Notes under the pieces: model-generated
What the model saw: the letters and a program-made list of their open reading frames with translations, nothing else
Told to the model about the DNA's origin: nothing
Database searches by the model: none
Made by a program: the position numbers and the translations under genes
In this document: one piece after another, positions 8,243 to 16,328 of the stretch
Position numbering within the stretch: position 1 is the first letter of the stretch
Layout: every line of letters starts with the position of its first letter
NCBI GenBank assembly: GCA_035943635.1
Contig: DASZBX010000106.1
Coordinates: forward strand, 186,001 to 250,000
Origin: DASZBX01 sp035943635
Lineage (GTDB): Bacteria; Actinomycetota; Actinomycetes; Streptomycetales; Catenulisporaceae
Reading direction: 5' to 3'
DNA length: 64,000 nucleotides

Positions 8243-9064
8243 ATGGACCTCGAGGTAAAGCACTTACAGCAGAGCCTGAACGAGCGGATAGCGCCGTTCG
8301 TCGAGCGCGACGACCCGGCGGACCTGCTCGCGCCCGCCGCGCTGGCCGACGTGCGCGCCGCGATGCTCCTGGCCGGCGGCGAGGACGAGCCGGACGGCGA
8401 CCTGGCCGAGCTGCTGCGGCTGGCCGCCTGGCTGCTGACCTTCCGGATGGAGGCCGCCGACGACGGCACGGCCGCGGGCCGGGCGCGGGCGAACGTGGAC
8501 GGCGAGCAGGCCGCCTACCTGTTCGCACTGTTGTACCCGGCGATGCCCGACGCGTCGCCGATGTTCCTGCGCCCGCTGGTCGCGGCCCTGGCCGGGACCG
8601 ACCTGGCCGACGGCAATCCCGGCGCGCGGTGCATCGCGTGGGGCGCGAGCCTGCTGCGGGGAGCGGGCGACGACGCGGCCGGATTGTTGCTGGACCGCAG
8701 TATCGAGTTGTTGGCGCGGGGGCTGTCCCTCCCTTCGGTGGCCGGTCGCGATCGGTCGGCTGATCTGGTGACGTATGCCTCGGCCTTGTGGCGGCGCTAC
8801 GAGTCGGGCGCTGGCGTCGGTGACGTCGCTGATACCGCCGATCCCGATGGCTTCGGTAGCCGCGGCGACCTCGGCGACCTCGGCGATCTGCAGCGTGCAG
8901 TCTCGGCGGCCACCGAGGCGGCCACGCTCGCGTCGTCCGATGAGACCGTCGCGCTGATCCAGCAGAACCTGGCCGTCATGCTGCGGGAACTGGACGAACG
9001 CAAGAGCCGGTGGGCCACCGAGGCCGTCCGCGCCGCAGTCGAGAAGCCCCGAATGCAGCGGTAA
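8243..9064 (+). CDS. Hypothetical alpha-helical protein, CHAT/TPR N-terminus-like
   Basis: A 273-residue soluble, Ala/Leu/Asp-rich helical protein. No catalytic motif is visible. The beginning (DDPADLLAPAALADVRAAML) and the later helical unit (LQRAVSAATEAATLA, then NLAVMLRELDER) recall the N-terminal region of large actinomycete TPR-CHAT proteins, but the gene stops where further TPRs and the CHAT protease domain would follow. A short in-phase repeat encodes GDLGDLGDL around 8866-8890. It could be a truncated relic or a small family of its own; function unknown. Confidence 0.6.
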   Translation: MDLEVKHLQQSLNERIAPFVERDDPADLLAPAALADVRAAMLLAGGEDEPDGDLAELLRLAAWLLTFRMEAADDGTAAGRARANVDGEQAAYLFALLYPAMPDASPMFLRPLVAALAGTDLADGNPGARCIAWGASLLRGAGDDAAGLLLDRSIELLARGLSLPSVAGRDRSADLVTYASALWRRYESGAGVGDVADTADPDGFGSRGDLGDLGDLQRAVSAATEAATLASSDETVALIQQNLAVMLRELDERKSRWATEAVRAAVEKPRMQR

Positions 9065-9128
9065 GCGCGGCGTAGGGGAGCAACGTTCGGCCGCCGCTCC
9101 CCGCCCCCGATCTCGCCCTGACCCACCG

Positions 9129-9974
9129 TCAGTACCTGGGCAGTGCCAAGGCGGTCCGGGTCATCGTGCGGCCGCGCCACAGCATGAACGGCAGGGCTGT
9201 CAGGTCCACCAGCTCGGATATGCCCACGCTGACGGCGAAGGTGGCGTTCACCGTCATCGAACTCGACACCACGACGAACCCGGCCACGGCGATGGGTATG
9301 CTCCAGCAGATCACCGCGACCGCGACCGCCGCCCGCACCGGCTGTCCGGTCCCGCCGCGCAGCAGTTCCGCGGCCGCGAACCCGCCCGGCGCGGTCCGCC
9401 GCCCGGTCCGCCCGCCGCGGCCCGCGCCGCCCCAGCCGTGGCCGAAGGCCACCGCCAGCATGAACGAGACCAGGCCCAGGCTGATCATCGTCCCGGCCAT
9501 CAGGTCGGCCCGTTCGATCGCCGGACTGGTCGAGGTCTGGACGGTCAGCGCACCGGCCCGGACCGCGATCTGCCGGCCCTTCCAGGTCTCCACCTGCACC
9601 TGTGTGCCGATCCGGTCGTCGGACAGCAGGGCGTTGCTGCTCTGGAACGAGAACGACTCGGGCAGGCCCGTGCCGTCGTCGGCGACGTCGAGTTCGTAGA
9701 CCGCGTGCTTGCCGCCCTGCTTGACGTAGGACACGATCTTGGCGTTCGCCCAGCTCACACAGTCCTGCTGCGGCCCGCTCCCGGCCGCGCAGGCCGGCGC
9801 GCGACCGGCCTCGTCGGCGTCGGACCAGGTGGCGAAGGTCGCCACGCCGGTGCCGAGCCAGGCCAGCAGCAGGATCCCGCTCAAGATGCCCAGGACGATC
9901 CGGCTGCTCCTGGGATCCCTGGTCCGCGTCGCGCGCCCGTACGGTTTTCGGCGCGCCTGTTCCCCACCCGACAT
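9129..9974 (-). CDS. Hypothetical membrane protein
   Basis: A 281-residue protein starting at an ATG preceded by GGGAGGGGA. A basic cytoplasmic N-terminus leads to a transmembrane helix (about residues 25-45, IVLGILSGILLLAWLGTGV). An extracytoplasmic domain of about 130 residues with two cysteines follows, then three further hydrophobic segments from about residue 165 onward. This resembles the unnamed DUF3592-like streptomycete membrane proteins, but no family can be fixed. It stands alone between a plus-strand hypothetical and the IclR gene. Confidence 0.7.
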   Translation of the reverse strand: MSGGEQARRKPYGRATRTRDPRSSRIVLGILSGILLLAWLGTGVATFATWSDADEAGRAPACAAGSGPQQDCVSWANAKIVSYVKQGGKHAVYELDVADDGTGLPESFSFQSSNALLSDDRIGTQVQVETWKGRQIAVRAGALTVQTSTSPAIERADLMAGTMISLGLVSFMLAVAFGHGWGGAGRGGRTGRRTAPGGFAAAELLRGGTGQPVRAAVAVAVICWSIPIAVAGFVVVSSSMTVNATFAVSVGISELVDLTALPFMLWRGRTMTRTALALPRY

Positions 9975-10139
9975 GACGGTCCCCTCCCTGCCGCGCCGCC
10001 ACGGCCCGGCCCCCGGCCCGGCGCGTCCGACGCCCGACCCACCGCCCATCATGCGGCGCGAGGTCGCCTGCGCGCAACGACACCATCCACAGGCGAGTTT
10101 CCGCAGAATCCCGAGATTCTCGGGAACAGTTTCCGGAGC

Positions 10140-10931
10140 CTACCCGGTACGCAGGATATTGCTCAGTTCCCTGGCATGCCGGACGACCGCGTCCACGATC
10201 TGCGCGGAATGCCCGGCGTCGTCCAGCCGGACCGACGGGACCGAGCAGCTGATGGCGTCGACGGCCGGGTGCCGGCTTTCCAGCGCGACCGCGAAGCAGC
10301 CCAGGCCCGCGGTGTTCTCGCCGCGTTCCACCGCGTATCCGCGTTCGCGGGTGGCGGCCAGGTCGGCGAACAGGGCCGGGCGGTCGGTCAGGGTCAGGGA
10401 GGTCAGCGCGACCAGGTCCGGCGGGAGCAGCTCGTCGACCTGGTCGTCGGTGAGTTCGGCCAGCAGGGCCTTGCCCAGGGAGGTGGCGTGGGCCGGCAGC
10501 CGGCGCCCGACCCGGGAGGTCAGCCGCAGCTGGTGCGCGGACTCGCGGCTGGCCAGGTAGACCACGTCCGCGCCGTCCAGCCGGGCCAGGTGCACGGTCT
10601 CGTTGACCTCCGCGCGCAGTTCCTCCAGCACGCGGGTGGCCGCCCGGATCACCGGGTCCCGGTCCAGGTAGGAGGTGCCGACCAGCAGGGCCCGGACGCC
10701 GATGGAGTAGCCGGTGCCGCGCCGGTCCGTCTCCACCCAGCCGCGGGCCACCAGGGTGCGCAGCAGCACGAACAGGCTGGACTTGGGGTAGGACAGCTCC
10801 CGCTGCAGCTCGCTCAGGGTCAGCGGCTCGCTGGTGCGGGCCAGCAGTTCGAGCAGCTCGACGGTGCGGTCGGCGGACTTGACCGCGGCGGCGGGCGGGG
10901 CGGCGGCGCGTGGCCGCTGCTCGATGTCCAT
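10140..10931 (-). CDS. IclR family transcriptional regulator (candidate glucarate/uronate regulator)
   Basis: A 263-residue regulator with an N-terminal winged helix (VELLELLARTSEPLTLSELQ, then YPKSSLFVLLRTLVARGWV) and the IclR C-terminal effector domain (LGKALLAEL and RERGYAVERGENTAGLGCFA). It diverges from the kdgD operon, with a GTTCAT-N4-ATGAAC palindrome between them. The same palindrome occurs before the eroded sugar transporter/gudD operon and before the GH79 gene. Many IclR proteins (for example KdgR) control sugar-acid catabolism, so this is the most economical candidate for the shared site. That link is inference. Confidence 0.9.
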   Translation of the reverse strand: MDIEQRPRAAAPPAAAVKSADRTVELLELLARTSEPLTLSELQRELSYPKSSLFVLLRTLVARGWVETDRRGTGYSIGVRALLVGTSYLDRDPVIRAATRVLEELRAEVNETVHLARLDGADVVYLASRESAHQLRLTSRVGRRLPAHATSLGKALLAELTDDQVDELLPPDLVALTSLTLTDRPALFADLAATRERGYAVERGENTAGLGCFAVALESRHPAVDAISCSVPSVRLDDAGHSAQIVDAVVRHARELSNILRTG

Positions 10932-11104
10932 CGGGTTCCCCTCTCTGCCGCCGGCCGGGCCGGCGGCGGACCGCGGTCAGGCCATCGTGCCAGCAGCGGA
11001 GTATGTTCACAAGCGTGACCGCCGCCCGGCGGCCCGCCCCGGCCGGTCGCCTTGACGGGCGATCACCCGGGTTCTAGAGTACCAGAGATTCATATTACTG
11101 GACA

Positions 11105-11124
11105 GTGTTCATGGTGATGAACAC
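11105..11124. promoter_or_regulatory. Palindromic operator GTGTTCAT-GGTG-ATGAACAC
   Basis: Two perfect 8-bp arms (11105-11112 and 11117-11124) flank GGTG in the IclR/kdgD intergenic region, 80 bp before the kdgD start. The core GTTCAT-N4-ATGAAC recurs at 21863-21878 and, with one or two changes, at 15862-15877 and 15985-16000. Confidence 0.75.
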
Positions 11125-11204
11125 GGTGCCGGTGGCCTTCCTCCGCCCGACCTGCCCGCCGCCGTGGACCAGAAGCTCTCGGCTCACCGAAGGGACCTCC
11201 TGCC

Positions 11205-12143
11205 GTGCCGCCCAAACCCGCCCCGATCCGCCGCCTCGACGGCCTGCTGTTCTTCCCCGTCACCGCCTTCACGCCGGACGGCGCCTTCGCCGAGGGCCCC
11301 TACCGCGAGCACGTCGCGGCCCGGCTGGCCGACGGCCCCGGCGGGGTCTTCGCCGCCTGCGGCACCGGCGAGTTCCCGGCCCTGGCCCCGGACGAGTACC
11401 GCAGCGTGGTCGCCGCCGCGGTCGCCGCCGTGGCCGAGACCTCCGGCGGCCGGGTCCCGGTGATCGGCGGCTGCGGCTACGGCACCGCCCTGGCCACCGT
11501 CTACGCCCACGCCGCCGAGGAGGCCGGGGCGGACGGCCTGCTCGTCCTGCCGCCCAACGGCGTCGACGGCGGCCAGGAGGGCCTGCTGCGCCACTACACC
11601 GCCCTGGCCGAGTCCACCGACCTGGACCTGATCCTCTACCAGCGCGACAACACCGTCTTCAGCCCGGACACCGTGGTGCGCCTGGCCGAGGTGCCCAACA
11701 TCGTCGGGTTCAAGGACGGCCGCGGCGACCTGGACCTGATGCTGCGGATCGTCAGCGCCGTGCGCACCGGCGGTCGCAGCGACTTCCAGTACTTCAACGG
11801 CATGCCCACCGCCGAGGTCACCCAGCAGGCCTACCGGGCGATCGGGGTCCCGCTGTACTCCTCCGCGGTGTTCTGCTTCGCCCCGGACATCGCCCTGGCC
11901 TTCTGCCGCGCCCTGGCCGCCGAAGACCACAAGACCGTCGACACCGTCGTCGACGTCTTCTTCCGCCCCTACGTCGAACTGCGCCACAGCCGCCCGGGCT
12001 ACGCCGTCTCCCTGGTCAAGGCCGCCACCCGGGCCGTCGGGCACGAGGTCGGGCGGGTGCGCGCCCCGCTGGAGGAGCCGGCGCCCGAGCACGTGGACCG
12101 GGTGCTCGCCCTGATCGCGCAGGTCAGGGCGGCCCTCGGGTGA
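11205..12143 (+). CDS. kdgD: 5-dehydro-4-deoxyglucarate dehydratase
   Basis: A 312-residue TIM-barrel enzyme of the DHDPS/NAL superfamily. It converts 5-dehydro-4-deoxy-D-glucarate to 2,5-dioxopentanoate (alpha-ketoglutarate semialdehyde), water and CO2 (EC 4.2.1.41). Characteristic KdgD motifs are GVFAACGTGEFPAL near the N-terminus, ILYQRDNTVF (tyrosine about residue 144) and VGFKDGRGD with the Schiff-base lysine near residue 169. The GTG start follows AGGGA. It takes the product of glucarate dehydratase, encoded about 5 kb downstream, and is divergent from an IclR regulator. The next gene overlaps its stop by four bases. Confidence 0.92.
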   Translation: MPPKPAPIRRLDGLLFFPVTAFTPDGAFAEGPYREHVAARLADGPGGVFAACGTGEFPALAPDEYRSVVAAAVAAVAETSGGRVPVIGGCGYGTALATVYAHAAEEAGADGLLVLPPNGVDGGQEGLLRHYTALAESTDLDLILYQRDNTVFSPDTVVRLAEVPNIVGFKDGRGDLDLMLRIVSAVRTGGRSDFQYFNGMPTAEVTQQAYRAIGVPLYSSAVFCFAPDIALAFCRALAAEDHKTVDTVVDVFFRPYVELRHSRPGYAVSLVKAATRAVGHEVGRVRAPLEEPAPEHVDRVLALIAQVRAALG

Positions 12144-13363
12144 CCGGCATAGGGGCGAACCTCTACCCGTGGGACGTGGTCGGCGACCCGGCCTGCCCGG
12201 ACCGGATCGCGGCCCTCGGCGCGGACCGGGTCACCCTGGCCGCGGCGTACCACACGGTCCGGGCGCTGACCCCGCGGCACCCGGAGCACAAGGTCGTCAC
12301 GGCCGCGCACTCGGCGGTCTACTACCGTCCGGACCCGCACAGGTGGCAGGGGTCTGTGCTCCAGCCCGCCGAGGCCGCGTGGTCACCGCGCTCCTTCCCC
12401 AAGGCCGCCGCCGCACTGCGCACCGCGGGCCTGAAGGTGTACGCGTGGACGGTCCTCGTGCACAACCAGCGACTGGGCACCATGCACCCGCAGCACGCGG
12501 TGACCAACGCCTACGGCGACGTGTACCCCTGGGCCCTGTGCGCGAACTCCCCGGAGGTCCGCGAGTACTGCGCGAGACTCGCGGGCGAGGTCGCCGAGCA
12601 GGAGGACATCGACGGGATCGAACTGGAGTCCTGCGGCTGGTACGGCTTCGACCACCTGCACGCCCACGACAAGACCGCCGGCGTGGCCCTGGAACCGTCG
12701 ACCAAGCAGCTGATGAACCTGTGCTTCTGCGCCGCCTGCGTCGCGCAGTACGCGGACCTCGGCCTGGCCGGGCTGCGCGCGGACGTGCGCCGCGCGCTGG
12801 ACGAGGTCTTCGCCGGACGCCGCGCCGCCGCGGTGCCCGCCCCCGACGTGGCCGGCGGCCTGGCCGCCTACACCGACGGCGACGCGCAGGGCGGCAACAG
12901 CGGCGACCTGGGCTGGCACGCCCTGATCGCCGCCCGCCGGATGCGGGCCGAGGCGGCCGCGCGGCTGCGCGCCGAGGCCGTCGCCGCGGTCCGCCGGGTC
13001 CGCCCGGACCTGCCGGTCCTGCTGCACGCCAGCGCCGACCCGCACGCGGTCGGCGCGAACCCCGGCTGCCCGCCGAGCCCCGACTCGGGCGCCGTGCTCC
13101 AGTGCGGCGTGCGCTCGGCCGCCGCCCTGGCCGCGGTCCGCGAATACGCCGACGCGGCCAGCCGCTTCGACCCGCCGCAGCCGCTGGCCGCGACCGTGAA
13201 CATCGTCGCCGGCCTGGGCGGTGCCCGCGACGACCTGGCCGCCTGGTGCACCGAACTGCGCGCGGCCGGCGCCGATGAACTGCGGTTCTACCACGCCGGA
13301 CTCGCCAGCGCGGCCGACCTCGCGGCCGCCGCCGAGGCCGGCCGCGCGTTCAGCGCCGGCTGA
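12140..13363 (+). CDS. Uncharacterised protein translationally coupled to kdgD
   Basis: A 407-residue protein whose GTG start overlaps the kdgD stop (GTGA), so the two are co-translated. It reads GIGANLYPWDVVGD at the start. An acidic-aromatic stretch IDGIELESCGWYGFDH lies near residue 165, followed by a cysteine cluster LCFCAACV, and the C-terminus is Ala-rich with repeated strand-helix character (PVLLHASADPH, ELRFYHAGLAS). The pattern suggests a TIM-barrel fold related to glycoside-hydrolase-like proteins, with glutamates in the centre. I do not recognise a characterised homologue. Coupling to kdgD implies a role in sugar-acid metabolism (inference). Confidence 0.8.
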   Translation: MTGIGANLYPWDVVGDPACPDRIAALGADRVTLAAAYHTVRALTPRHPEHKVVTAAHSAVYYRPDPHRWQGSVLQPAEAAWSPRSFPKAAAALRTAGLKVYAWTVLVHNQRLGTMHPQHAVTNAYGDVYPWALCANSPEVREYCARLAGEVAEQEDIDGIELESCGWYGFDHLHAHDKTAGVALEPSTKQLMNLCFCAACVAQYADLGLAGLRADVRRALDEVFAGRRAAAVPAPDVAGGLAAYTDGDAQGGNSGDLGWHALIAARRMRAEAAARLRAEAVAAVRRVRPDLPVLLHASADPHAVGANPGCPPSPDSGAVLQCGVRSAAALAAVREYADAASRFDPPQPLAATVNIVAGLGGARDDLAAWCTELRAAGADELRFYHAGLASAADLAAAAEAGRAFSAG

Positions 13364-13389
13364 CCCGGTCCGCACCGAAGCAGACAACA

Positions 13390-13427
13390 GGCCGGGCCCG
13401 CCGCAACACTCTGCGACGGGCCCGGCC
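13390..13427. terminator. Bidirectional hairpin between the kdgD operon and ahcY
   Basis: Perfect 11-bp arms (13390-13400, GGCCGGGCCCG, and 13417-13427) enclose a 16-base loop between two convergent transcription units. Confidence 0.75.
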
Positions 13428-13476
13428 GTGGCCTGAACGGCCGTCAGTTCCGCTCTGCCGGCAGCGGATCAGCGAA

Positions 13477-14931
13477 TCAGTACCGGTAGTGGTCCGGCTT
13501 GTACGGCCCTTCCACGTCCACGCCCAGGTACTCGGCCTGCTTCTTCGACAGCGTGGTCAGGTGCACGCCGAGCGCGTCCAGGTGCAGGCGCGCGACCTTC
13601 TCGTCCAGGTGCTTGGGCAGCACGTAGACCTTGTTCTCGAACCCGGTCGGCCGGGTGTAGAGCTCGATCTGGGCCAGCGCCTGGTTGGTGAAGGAGCTGG
13701 ACATCACGAAGCTCGGGTGCCCGGTCGCGTTGCCCAGGTTCAGCAGCCGCCCCTCGGACAGCACGATCACCGCGTGCCCGTCCGGGAAGACCCACTGGTG
13801 CACCTGCGGCTTGATCTGGATCTTCTCGATCCCCGGGATCTTCGCCAGCCCGGCCATGTCGATCTCGGTGTCGAAGTGGCCGATGTTGCCCAGGATCGCG
13901 TTGTGCTTCATCCGGCTGATCTGCTCGGCCGAGACGATGTCGTCGCAGCCGGTGGCGGTGATCACCACGTCGGCCTCCGGCAGCACCTCGTCCAGGCGCA
14001 GCACCTGCATGCCGTCCATCGCGGCCTGCAGCGCGCAGATCGGGTCGACCTCGGTGACCACGACCCGGGCGCCCTGGCCGCGCAGCGACTCGGCCGCGCC
14101 CTTGCCCACGTCGCCGTACCCGCACACTACCGCGAGCTTGCCGCCGAGCATCACGTCCGTGCCCCGGTTGATCCCGTCGATCAGGGAGTGCCGGATGCCG
14201 TACTTGTTGTCGAACTTCGACTTGGTCACCGAGTCGTTCACGTTGAACGCCGGGAACAGCAGCCGGCCGTCGCGCTCGAGCTGGTAGAGCCGGATCACTC
14301 CGGCCGTGGTCTCCTCCGACACCCCGCGCAGCCCGGCCGCGATCCGGGTGAACCGCCCGCCGTCGGCCGCCACGCTCTCGGCCAGCACCCGCAGGAACTG
14401 CACGTACTCGGCGTGGTCGTCCGCGGCCGGCTCCGGGACCAGCCCGGCCGCCTCGAACTCCACGCCCTTGTGCACCAGCACGGTCGCGTCCCCGCCGTCG
14501 TCGACCAGGCTGGTCGGGCCCAGGCCGTCGCCGAAGTCGAACAGGCGGGAGGTGAACTGCCAGTACTCCTCCAGGCTCTCGCCCTTGTACGCGAACACGC
14601 TCACCCCGGCCGGGGCGTCGACGGTGCCGTCCGGGCCGACCACGACCGCCGCGGCGGCCTCGTCCTGGGTGGAGTAGATGTTGCACGACACCCAGCGCAC
14701 CTGCGCGCCGAGCGCGGTGAGGGTCTCGATCAGGACCGCGGTCTGCACGGTCATGTGCAGCGAGCCGGCGATGCGGGCCCCGCGCAGGGGCTGCGCCTGC
14801 GCGAACTCGCGGCGGATGGCCGTCAGGCCCGGCATCTCGTGCTCGGCCAGCCGGATCTGGTGCCGGCCGGACTCGGCCAGGGACAGGTCCGCCACGGCGA
14901 ACTCGATCCCGTTGACGCTCTGGATCTCCAC
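13477..14931 (-). CDS. ahcY: S-adenosylhomocysteinase
   Basis: A 484-residue NAD-dependent enzyme that hydrolyses S-adenosylhomocysteine to adenosine and homocysteine, removing the inhibitory product of SAM-dependent methylation. It is complete: substrate-binding GSLHMTVQTAVLIETL, NVNDSVTKSKFDN with the active-site lysine/aspartate, Rossmann motif CGYGDVGKG, NIGHFDTEIDM, and the C-terminal KPDHYRY that completes the neighbouring subunit's site. The GTG start follows AAAGGGA. Its leader carries an SAH riboswitch (see 15063-15158), so expression should rise when SAH accumulates. It stands alone, without metK or metH nearby. Confidence 0.97.
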   Translation of the reverse strand: MEIQSVNGIEFAVADLSLAESGRHQIRLAEHEMPGLTAIRREFAQAQPLRGARIAGSLHMTVQTAVLIETLTALGAQVRWVSCNIYSTQDEAAAAVVVGPDGTVDAPAGVSVFAYKGESLEEYWQFTSRLFDFGDGLGPTSLVDDGGDATVLVHKGVEFEAAGLVPEPAADDHAEYVQFLRVLAESVAADGGRFTRIAAGLRGVSEETTAGVIRLYQLERDGRLLFPAFNVNDSVTKSKFDNKYGIRHSLIDGINRGTDVMLGGKLAVVCGYGDVGKGAAESLRGQGARVVVTEVDPICALQAAMDGMQVLRLDEVLPEADVVITATGCDDIVSAEQISRMKHNAILGNIGHFDTEIDMAGLAKIPGIEKIQIKPQVHQWVFPDGHAVIVLSEGRLLNLGNATGHPSFVMSSSFTNQALAQIELYTRPTGFENKVYVLPKHLDEKVARLHLDALGVHLTTLSKKQAEYLGVDVEGPYKPDHYRY

Positions 14932-15062
14932 TGTCGTGATTCCCTTTCACGATCGTTTTTCGGGTCGGAGACCTGGAGGGTGCGCGCCGGCAGCGCGGCC
15001 CGGCCCGCCCGGCGGCGCGGATGCGGCCGGGGTGGACTGGCGGGTCCGGATGCCGGGAATGC

Positions 15063-15158
15063 GAAAAGGCGCCTCCAGATCGGAGGCGCCCTTGGTGGTC
15101 CTGATGCCGGGCCGAGCGTGGCGGACCGAGGGGTCCGTCGCAGCGCCTCTCGACCTCG
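15063..15158 (-). ncRNA. SAH riboswitch overlapping an intrinsic terminator
   Basis: Read on the minus strand. Helix P1 pairs GGUCGAG (about 15155-15149) with CUCGGCC (15116-15110). The conserved core GCGCUGCGAC follows at 15146-15137, and a second hairpin uses CGGACC and GGUCCG. AGGCGC (15148-15143) can form a pseudoknot with GCGCCU (15089-15084). This matches the SAH riboswitch layout known upstream of ahcY genes. The pseudoknot's 3' strand is also the 5' arm of a perfect 9-bp hairpin (15082-15090 with 15068-15076) followed by TTTT, so ligand binding should block termination. The aptamer match is by eye; the switching model is inference. Confidence 0.83.
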
Positions 15159-15289
15159 ACAGCGCTCGTACGGCGCCCTTCGAGACTAGCACGCCGGCGG
15201 CGGACCGGAAGCGGACCGCCGCCGGACCGACGGTGGTGACGGACGGCGGAGAAGGCGCGAACCGGGGCGCGCGCCCTCGCCGCCGCGGG

Positions 15290-15677
15290 TCAGCAGCCGG
15301 AGGGGGCCACGTCCAGGTTGTACGCGTCGTGGTCGTAGTTCCAGCCCTTGGCCACCGGGCCGTCCGACGCCGGGTCGCCCGCACTGTCGACCAGCCCTCC
15401 AGGCCGCCGTCCGCGTCCGGTTCGTTGCCCCCGGCGACCAGGTTGGCCACCTGCTTGAGCAGGGCGCTGTCCACGCTTGCGCCGCCGGCGGCCTTGGCGC
15501 CGGGATCCTGTCGGTCCACCAGGTCGGTAGTGACGATCGAGACGGTCAGTCCGCCCGACGCGGCGACCGCGGTGCTGGTCAGGACGAGTCCGGCCGTGCC
15601 GGCGGCGATGACGGCGAAGCGGCCAGGGCGGCGGTGTATCCGCCGGTTCGGCGCCCGCGAGCGCTGGGTGTGGTCAC
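15290..15677 (-). pseudogene. Frameshifted gene for a small secreted protein
   Basis: A GTG at 15677 with an excellent GGAGGAA site opens a basic N-terminus. After a shift of frame this continues into a hydrophobic segment (FAVIAAGTAGLVLTSTAVAAS) and then VDRQDPGAKAAGG. A second shift leads to DPASDGPVAKGWNYDHDAYN and a stop at 15290 after SGC. Three frames are thus needed to read one plausible secreted or anchored polypeptide of about 128 residues. No family is recognised. Either the gene is decayed or the sequence has two indel errors. Confidence 0.45.
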
Positions 15678-15861
15678 TTCTGATTCCTCCGGTGGCAGGG
15701 GATCGGTGGACGCCGGCCGGTGGCCCGGCGCTGCTCGTACGGCCGGGCGCCGGGTGGCCGCCACCCCCCGCCGCGGTCCGGCCGCGTCGAGGGATACCGT
15801 GCGCCGCCCCGGTGATGCGCGGCAAGCCCCGATCGGATAATATTTCAGAAATATGACCAGA

Positions 15862-15877
15862 GTTCACGTATGTGAAT
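15862..15877. promoter_or_regulatory. Operator copy GTTCAC-GTAT-GTGAAT
   Basis: Inverted TTCAC/GTGAA arms around GTAT keep the spacing and sequence of the IclR/kdgD site, with compensating C-G in place of T-A at the inner position. It lies 145 bp before the start of the binding-protein remnant, in an AT-rich stretch. Confidence 0.55.
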
Positions 15878-15984
15878 AAAATAGCTCCGGCAAAGCCCTG
15901 CCGCAAAAACAGTAATGGACCTTGATGGATTTGGAGCCGTCAGTAGGGTGCGACGCAAGCACGCTGTTCATGTTTCTGTATCTA

Positions 15985-16000
15985 GTTCATACTCATGAAT
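15985..16000. promoter_or_regulatory. Operator copy GTTCAT-ACTC-ATGAAT
   Basis: Five of six bases of each arm of GTTCAT-N4-ATGAAC are paired here. The site ends 21 bp before the ATG at 16022, where bound repressor would block the transporter/gudD operon. Confidence 0.65.
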
Positions 16001-16021
16001 ACTCACGGCTACGGAGCATCC

Positions 16022-16202
16022 ATGACCCGCACCAGATCACCCCGGCCAATACGACTCCTTCCCGAACTGGACCGCCCTGCGCCAGCTGACCTCGAACGAC
16101 GTCAACGCCGTGATGGCCGACTGCGCGGCCCCGGCCGCCGCCATGAGCACCCTGAACTCCCAGTTCCAGGCCGCCCTGGCCCAGCAGGGGATCGCGGGAT
16201 AG
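16022..16202 (+). pseudogene. Remnant of a sugar ABC transporter solute-binding protein
   Basis: The ATG at 16022 opens only four codons (MTRT). Then, one frame over from 16035, a 55-residue peptide reads like the end of an extracellular solute-binding protein family 1 gene (GQYDSFPNWTALRQL, then NSQFQAALAQQGIAG and stop at 16202). The signal peptide, lipobox and sugar-binding domains, normally about 400 residues, are absent. The promoter and operators upstream look preserved. This is a deletion derivative of the first gene of a sugar-import operon. Confidence 0.7.
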
Positions 16203-16220
16203 GCCGGGTCGACCACACAC

Positions 16221-16328
16221 ATGACACTGAGTCTCAGCGCGCGCGGCGCCGGCGGAGCAGTCCGCCGGCGCCGCCACGGCTCCGCCGCCCTGCCCCGGCT
16301 CTACCTCGGAGAGCTGACATGGCCATAG
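16221..16328 (+). pseudogene. Possible remnant of the first permease gene (MalF type)
   Basis: An ATG-started reading frame of 35 codons with a basic, Arg-rich opening (GAGGAVRRRRHGSAAL) lies where a MalF-type permease gene is expected. It ends at a TAG overlapping the ATG of the next permease. A basic cytoplasmic start is normal for MalF proteins, but no membrane segment follows. The identification rests on position and is weak. Confidence 0.35.

Larger units (their letters stand above)
15678..16021. other. Promoter region of the eroded sugar-transport operon
   Basis: No gene is seen. The right third is unusually AT-rich for this genome and carries two copies of the GTTCAY-N4-RTGAAy palindrome (15862-15877 and 15985-16000, 123 bp apart). 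The left part, behind the small frameshifted gene, is GC-rich and featureless. The interval probably contains divergent promoters. Confidence 0.5.

Noticed and set aside
14947..15906. Long minus-strand frame over the ahcY leader
   Set aside because: It runs through the riboswitch and terminator in the wrong frame for the small secreted gene over most of its length; only its middle section is coding-like and is reported within the frameshifted gene at 15290-15677.
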